Source of the DNA: an uncultured Cloacibacillus sp.
Lineage (GTDB): Bacteria; Synergistota; Synergistia; Synergistales; Synergistaceae
Length of the DNA stretch: 8,048 nucleotides
Reading direction: 5' to 3'
NCBI GenBank assembly: GCA_900544635.1
Contig: UQVV01000077.1
Span: 1 to 8,048 of the forward strand
Shown here piece after piece: positions 5,231 to 8,048 of this stretch. A program made the position numbers and the translations under genes. Below the pieces are notes generated by a model that saw only the letters and a list, made by a program, of their open reading frames with translations, was not told the origin of the DNA and did no database searches. How positions within the stretch are numbered: position 1 is the first letter of the stretch; the number at the start of each line of letters is the position of its first letter.

Positions 5231-7879
5231 CTATACCCCCATCCGTCTCTGTACGAACTTCACGACTTCCATTATCGGGATGATGAGCACGGCGAGGCCG
5301 AGGGCTATCGCGTATTCGTGCAGGTCTATCGGCGTGAAGTTGAACGCGGCCGCCACGAACGGCACTTCTATTACGACGGTCGTGAGTATCAGCGAGACTA
5401 TCATCGCGGCGTAGAGGAATTTATTGTGCGTCTTGAGGGTGAATATCGAGCCGCGGCGGCTTCTCATGTTGAGTGAGTGGAATATCTCGACCATCGAGAG
5501 CGTCAGGAAGGCCATCGTCGTGCCGTCGTGGCTGTTGGTGAATTCCCACGTGCCGCTTTCAACGTAGTGGCCGACTATGTAGGAAATCATGACGAGCACC
5601 GTCACTATCGCGCCCTGGAAGAATACGTCGAAGCCCATGCCTCCCGCGAATATTCCTTCGCGCGGGTCGCGCGGCGGGCGGCGCATGATGTCGGGCTCGC
5701 TCTTTTCCATGCCGAGCGCGAGCGCGGGGAAGCAGTCGGTGATGAGGTTTATCCAGAGCAGGTGTACCGGCTCGAGTATCGTGAAGCCTATGAGCGTCGC
5801 GAAGAATATCGCGAGCACTTCGGCGAGGTTCGAGGCGAGCAGGAACTGTATCGCCTTGCGGATGTTCGCGTAGATGCGGCGGCCTTCCTCGACGGCGGAT
5901 ACTATCGTCGCAAAGTTGTCGTCGGCGAGCACCATGTCCGCGACGTTCTTCGTCACGTCCGTGCCGGTGATGCCCATGCCGACGCCTATGTCGGCGCTCT
6001 TTATCGAGGGCGCGTCGTTGACGCCGTCGCCGGTCATCGCGGTTATTCTGCCCTTCGCCTTCCACGCGGTGACTATGCGCACCTTATGCTCGGGCTGCAC
6101 GCGCGCGTAGACGGAGTATTTTTCTATGTCGTTCCTGAACTGTTCGTCGCTTATGTCGTTGAGCTGCGCGCCCGTGATGGCCTGCGAAGCGTCGCTGATT
6201 ATGCCGAGCTCCTTCGCTATGGCGACGGCGGTGTCCTTGTGGTCGCCGGTTATCATTATCGGGCGGATTCCCGCGCCGCGGCATTCGACTATCGCGGCCT
6301 TTACCTCGGGGCGCACGGGGTCGATCATTCCTGACAGTCCGACGTAGGTCAGCCCGCGCTCGAGGTATTCGGGCTCGAAGCTCTCTGGCGCTTCGTCCCA
6401 TTCGCGCATAGCGCCGCAGAGGACGCGCAGCGCCTTGTCCGCCATCTCCTTGTTGCTCCTGAGTATCGAGGCGCGGATTTCGTCGGTCATAGGCACCGCT
6501 TTGCCGCCGACGAGCGCCGAGGCGCAGCGTTTGAGGACTTCGTCGGGCGCGCCCTTCGTGAACTGGATTATGCGTCCGTCCTTGGTTTTATGGACGGTGG
6601 ACATCATTTTGCGCATCGAGTCGAACGGAGCTTCGCCTATGCGCGGGTACTCCTCCATGAGCTGCGGCTTCGGCATCCCGTTTTTGGCGGCGTCGTTGAC
6701 GAGCGCGCATTCCGTCGGCTCGCCGACGGCTTCGTTCGTATCGGGGTCGAGCGCCGCGTCCGAGCAGAGCGCCATCGCGGTTTCAAGCGTCTTTTCGTCG
6801 TCCGCCGCGTGCTCGACGACCGTCATCTTGTTCTGCGTCAGAGTGCCCGTCTTGTCGGAGCAGATTATCTGCGTACAGCCGAGCGTCTCGACGGCTGTGA
6901 GCTTGCGGATAATCGCGTTTCTGCGCGACATGTTCGTGACGCCTATCGAGAGCACTATCGTGACGACGGCGGCGAGCCCCTCCGGTATCGCGGCGACGGC
7001 AAGCGAGACGGCGACCATGAAAGTCGAGAGGAACGTGTCGCCCGTTATGCCCGCTTCGCTGCCGTGCGCGCGGAAGAGGCCGACGGCGAATATCACGGCG
7101 CATATCCCTATTACGAGGACGGTGAGGAATTTGCTGAGCTGGTTGAGCTTTATCTGGAGCGGCGTCTCGTCCTCCTTCGCGTTTTCGAGCGCGTCGGCTA
7201 TCTTCCCCATTTCGGTGTTCATGCCGGTGCCGGTCAGCACCGCCATGCCGCGCCCGTAGACGACCGTCGAGCCCATGTAGACCATGTTCTTGCGGTCGCC
7301 GAGCGGCACGTCCTTTTCGCCCTCGAGGTTGAGGATGCTCACTATTTTATTGACGGGGACGGATTCTCCCGTAAGCGCCGCCTCCTCTATCTTCATGCTC
7401 GCGCATTCGATGATGCGTCCGTCTGCGGGGACGGAGTCGCCCGCTTCGAGCACGACGACGTCGCCCGGGACGAGCTCCTCGCTCTTGAGCGTCGCTATCT
7501 TCCCGTCGCGCAGCACCTTGCTCGTAGCCGCCGCTATCTCCTGAAGCGCCGCGATGGCGGCTTCGGCCTTGCTCTCCTGCACGACGCCGAGCACCGCGTT
7601 GATGATTACGACGAACATGATGATTATCACGTCGGCGAACGACTCTCCCTCGTAGAAGGCCGTGATGCCGGAAATAACCGCCGCGACGATGAGGATTATA
7701 ATCATCGGGTCGGCCAGCTCGTCGAGGAAGCGCTTCCAGAGCGGCGTCTTCTTGCCCTCTTTCAGCTTGTTCCTGCCATATTTCTCGAGCCGTTCCGCAG
7801 CCTCCCGGCTCGACAAGCCCTCCGCGGAGCTGTCGAGCTCGCGCAGGACTTCCTCGTAGGGTGACAAATACTCTCTCAT
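5231..7879 (-). CDS. SERCA-type P-type calcium-transporting ATPase (P2A, PacL-like)
   Basis: This 882-residue inner-membrane pump couples ATP hydrolysis to cation export, most likely Ca2+. The family architecture is complete: cation-ATPase N domain (1-70), membrane helices 1-2 (about 58-100), actuator domain with TGES (170-173), helices 3-4 (251-310), phosphorylation motif DKTGTLT with phospho-Asp 342, nucleotide-binding KGAPD (442-446), hinge motifs TGD (544-546) and TGDGVNDAP (616-624), then six C-terminal helices (677-875). Ion-site residues match SERCA: VAAIPEGL in helix 4 (Glu300), N684 and E687 in helix 5, N711/T714/D715 in helix 6 and E798 in helix 8. Both Ca2+ sites therefore look intact, unlike pumps of PMCA type. 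The start is fixed by AAGGAGG (7887-7893), seven bases before the ATG. The length is normal for bacterial PacL/YloB proteins. It appears to be the last gene of its transcript, with a terminator directly downstream. Confidence 0.95.
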   Translation of the reverse strand: MREYLSPYEEVLRELDSSAEGLSSREAAERLEKYGRNKLKEGKKTPLWKRFLDELADPMIIILIVAAVISGITAFYEGESFADVIIIMFVVIINAVLGVVQESKAEAAIAALQEIAAATSKVLRDGKIATLKSEELVPGDVVVLEAGDSVPADGRIIECASMKIEEAALTGESVPVNKIVSILNLEGEKDVPLGDRKNMVYMGSTVVYGRGMAVLTGTGMNTEMGKIADALENAKEDETPLQIKLNQLSKFLTVLVIGICAVIFAVGLFRAHGSEAGITGDTFLSTFMVAVSLAVAAIPEGLAAVVTIVLSIGVTNMSRRNAIIRKLTAVETLGCTQIICSDKTGTLTQNKMTVVEHAADDEKTLETAMALCSDAALDPDTNEAVGEPTECALVNDAAKNGMPKPQLMEEYPRIGEAPFDSMRKMMSTVHKTKDGRIIQFTKGAPDEVLKRCASALVGGKAVPMTDEIRASILRSNKEMADKALRVLCGAMREWDEAPESFEPEYLERGLTYVGLSGMIDPVRPEVKAAIVECRGAGIRPIMITGDHKDTAVAIAKELGIISDASQAITGAQLNDISDEQFRNDIEKYSVYARVQPEHKVRIVTAWKAKGRITAMTGDGVNDAPSIKSADIGVGMGITGTDVTKNVADMVLADDNFATIVSAVEEGRRIYANIRKAIQFLLASNLAEVLAIFFATLIGFTILEPVHLLWINLITDCFPALALGMEKSEPDIMRRPPRDPREGIFAGGMGFDVFFQGAIVTVLVMISYIVGHYVESGTWEFTNSHDGTTMAFLTLSMVEIFHSLNMRSRRGSIFTLKTHNKFLYAAMIVSLILTTVVIEVPFVAAAFNFTPIDLHEYAIALGLAVLIIPIMEVVKFVQRRMGV

Positions 7880-8048
7880 CTGTTTTCCTCCTTACAGCAC
7901 ACAAAAAACAAACTTGCCCGACGGTCCACATTCTCGCACCCTCCGCAGAAGGCCGCCTCAGAATTTTTACGGGGCCGCACAGCCCCACAAAAATGAGCCA
8001 GTTCGCTCTCACTATTGCCGAGAAACTTGTCCGCAAAGAGCTCTCCGA
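7876..8048 (-). other. Upstream region of the ATPase: short open frame ending at the ATPase start, doubtful coding
   Basis: A minus-strand frame is open from the right edge for 56 codons and ends in a TGA that shares ATGA with the ATPase start codon, the geometry of translational coupling. The peptide (ending CCKEENR) is Cys-rich, resembles no family I recognise, and translates the ATPase ribosome site at its end. Another frame is also open here, so openness alone is weak evidence. The stretch may be plain leader sequence or part of a dispersed repeat. No convincing promoter was found in it. Confidence 0.2.
7963..7994. repeat. Inverted repeat upstream of the ATPase
   Basis: GGGGC (7971-7975) pairs with GCCCC (7982-7986) around a 6-base loop. 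After a two-base mismatch on each side, ATTTTT (7963-7968) pairs with AAAAAT (7989-7994). The flanking A/T runs make it terminator-like, possibly for a gene beyond the right edge, but the mismatched neck makes this uncertain. Confidence 0.4.

Noticed and set aside
6590..7864. 424-codon plus-strand open frame opposite the calcium ATPase
   Set aside because: It is the same kind of antisense shadow. The ATPase frame carries every family motif.
7347..8036. 229-codon minus-strand frame across the ATPase start
   Set aside because: It overlaps the ATPase coding region in another frame, its sequence there is Arg-rich shadow, and its start has no ribosome site. Only the short frame ending at 7876 was kept as a doubtful item.
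1..8048. Search for CRISPR arrays, tRNA or rRNA genes, insertion sequences and attachment sites
   Set aside because: No regularly spaced repeats, transposase-like frames, long terminal inverted repeats or recognisable RNA genes were seen by eye.

Overview
The window is a compact, gene-dense stretch of GC-rich bacterial chromosome holding five protein genes. Four read leftward and one rightward. Intergenic gaps are short and AT-rich and carry recognisable promoters and hairpin terminators. The GC-rich coding bias that still uses ATA for isoleucine, together with a gene set suited to peptide and amino-acid metabolism, suggests an anaerobic amino-acid fermenter such as a member of Synergistota (Cloacibacillus/Synergistes type). 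This is an inference from style and gene content, not a demonstrated assignment.

Layout from left to right: (1) The 5' part of typA/bipA, a ribosome-associated translational GTPase, runs off the left edge on the minus strand. (2) A divergent 212-base gap separates it from a rightward gene for a membrane protein of the CmpB/TMEM229 family (PF06541, 'putative ABC transporter permease') with a long charged helical tail. (3) A perfect bidirectional hairpin terminator (2327-2358) lies between that gene and the next, convergent unit. (4) A two-gene minus-strand operon follows: iadA (isoaspartyl dipeptidase) and then, 43 bases downstream, a YfcC/DcuC-family membrane carrier. It has its own near-consensus promoter, flanked by repeated copies of a 9-base word that looks like an operator. 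(5) After a strong terminator (5163-5201) comes a large minus-strand gene for a SERCA-type P-type calcium ATPase with all ion-site residues present. Upstream of it, at the right edge, are a hairpin and a short open frame whose stop overlaps the ATPase start.

The most coherent functional unit is iadA plus the carrier. The peptidase cleaves beta-aspartyl dipeptides that arise from isoaspartate-damaged protein, and the co-transcribed carrier probably moves the substrate or a product such as aspartate or another carboxylate. The other genes are housekeeping or physiological (translation, ion homeostasis). I see no CRISPR array, mobile element, phage gene, tRNA or rRNA, and no clear evidence of an undescribed defence-type system. 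The points most worth checking are the repeated operator-like word around the iadA promoter and a Tyr-to-Phe change at a catalytic position of IadA.
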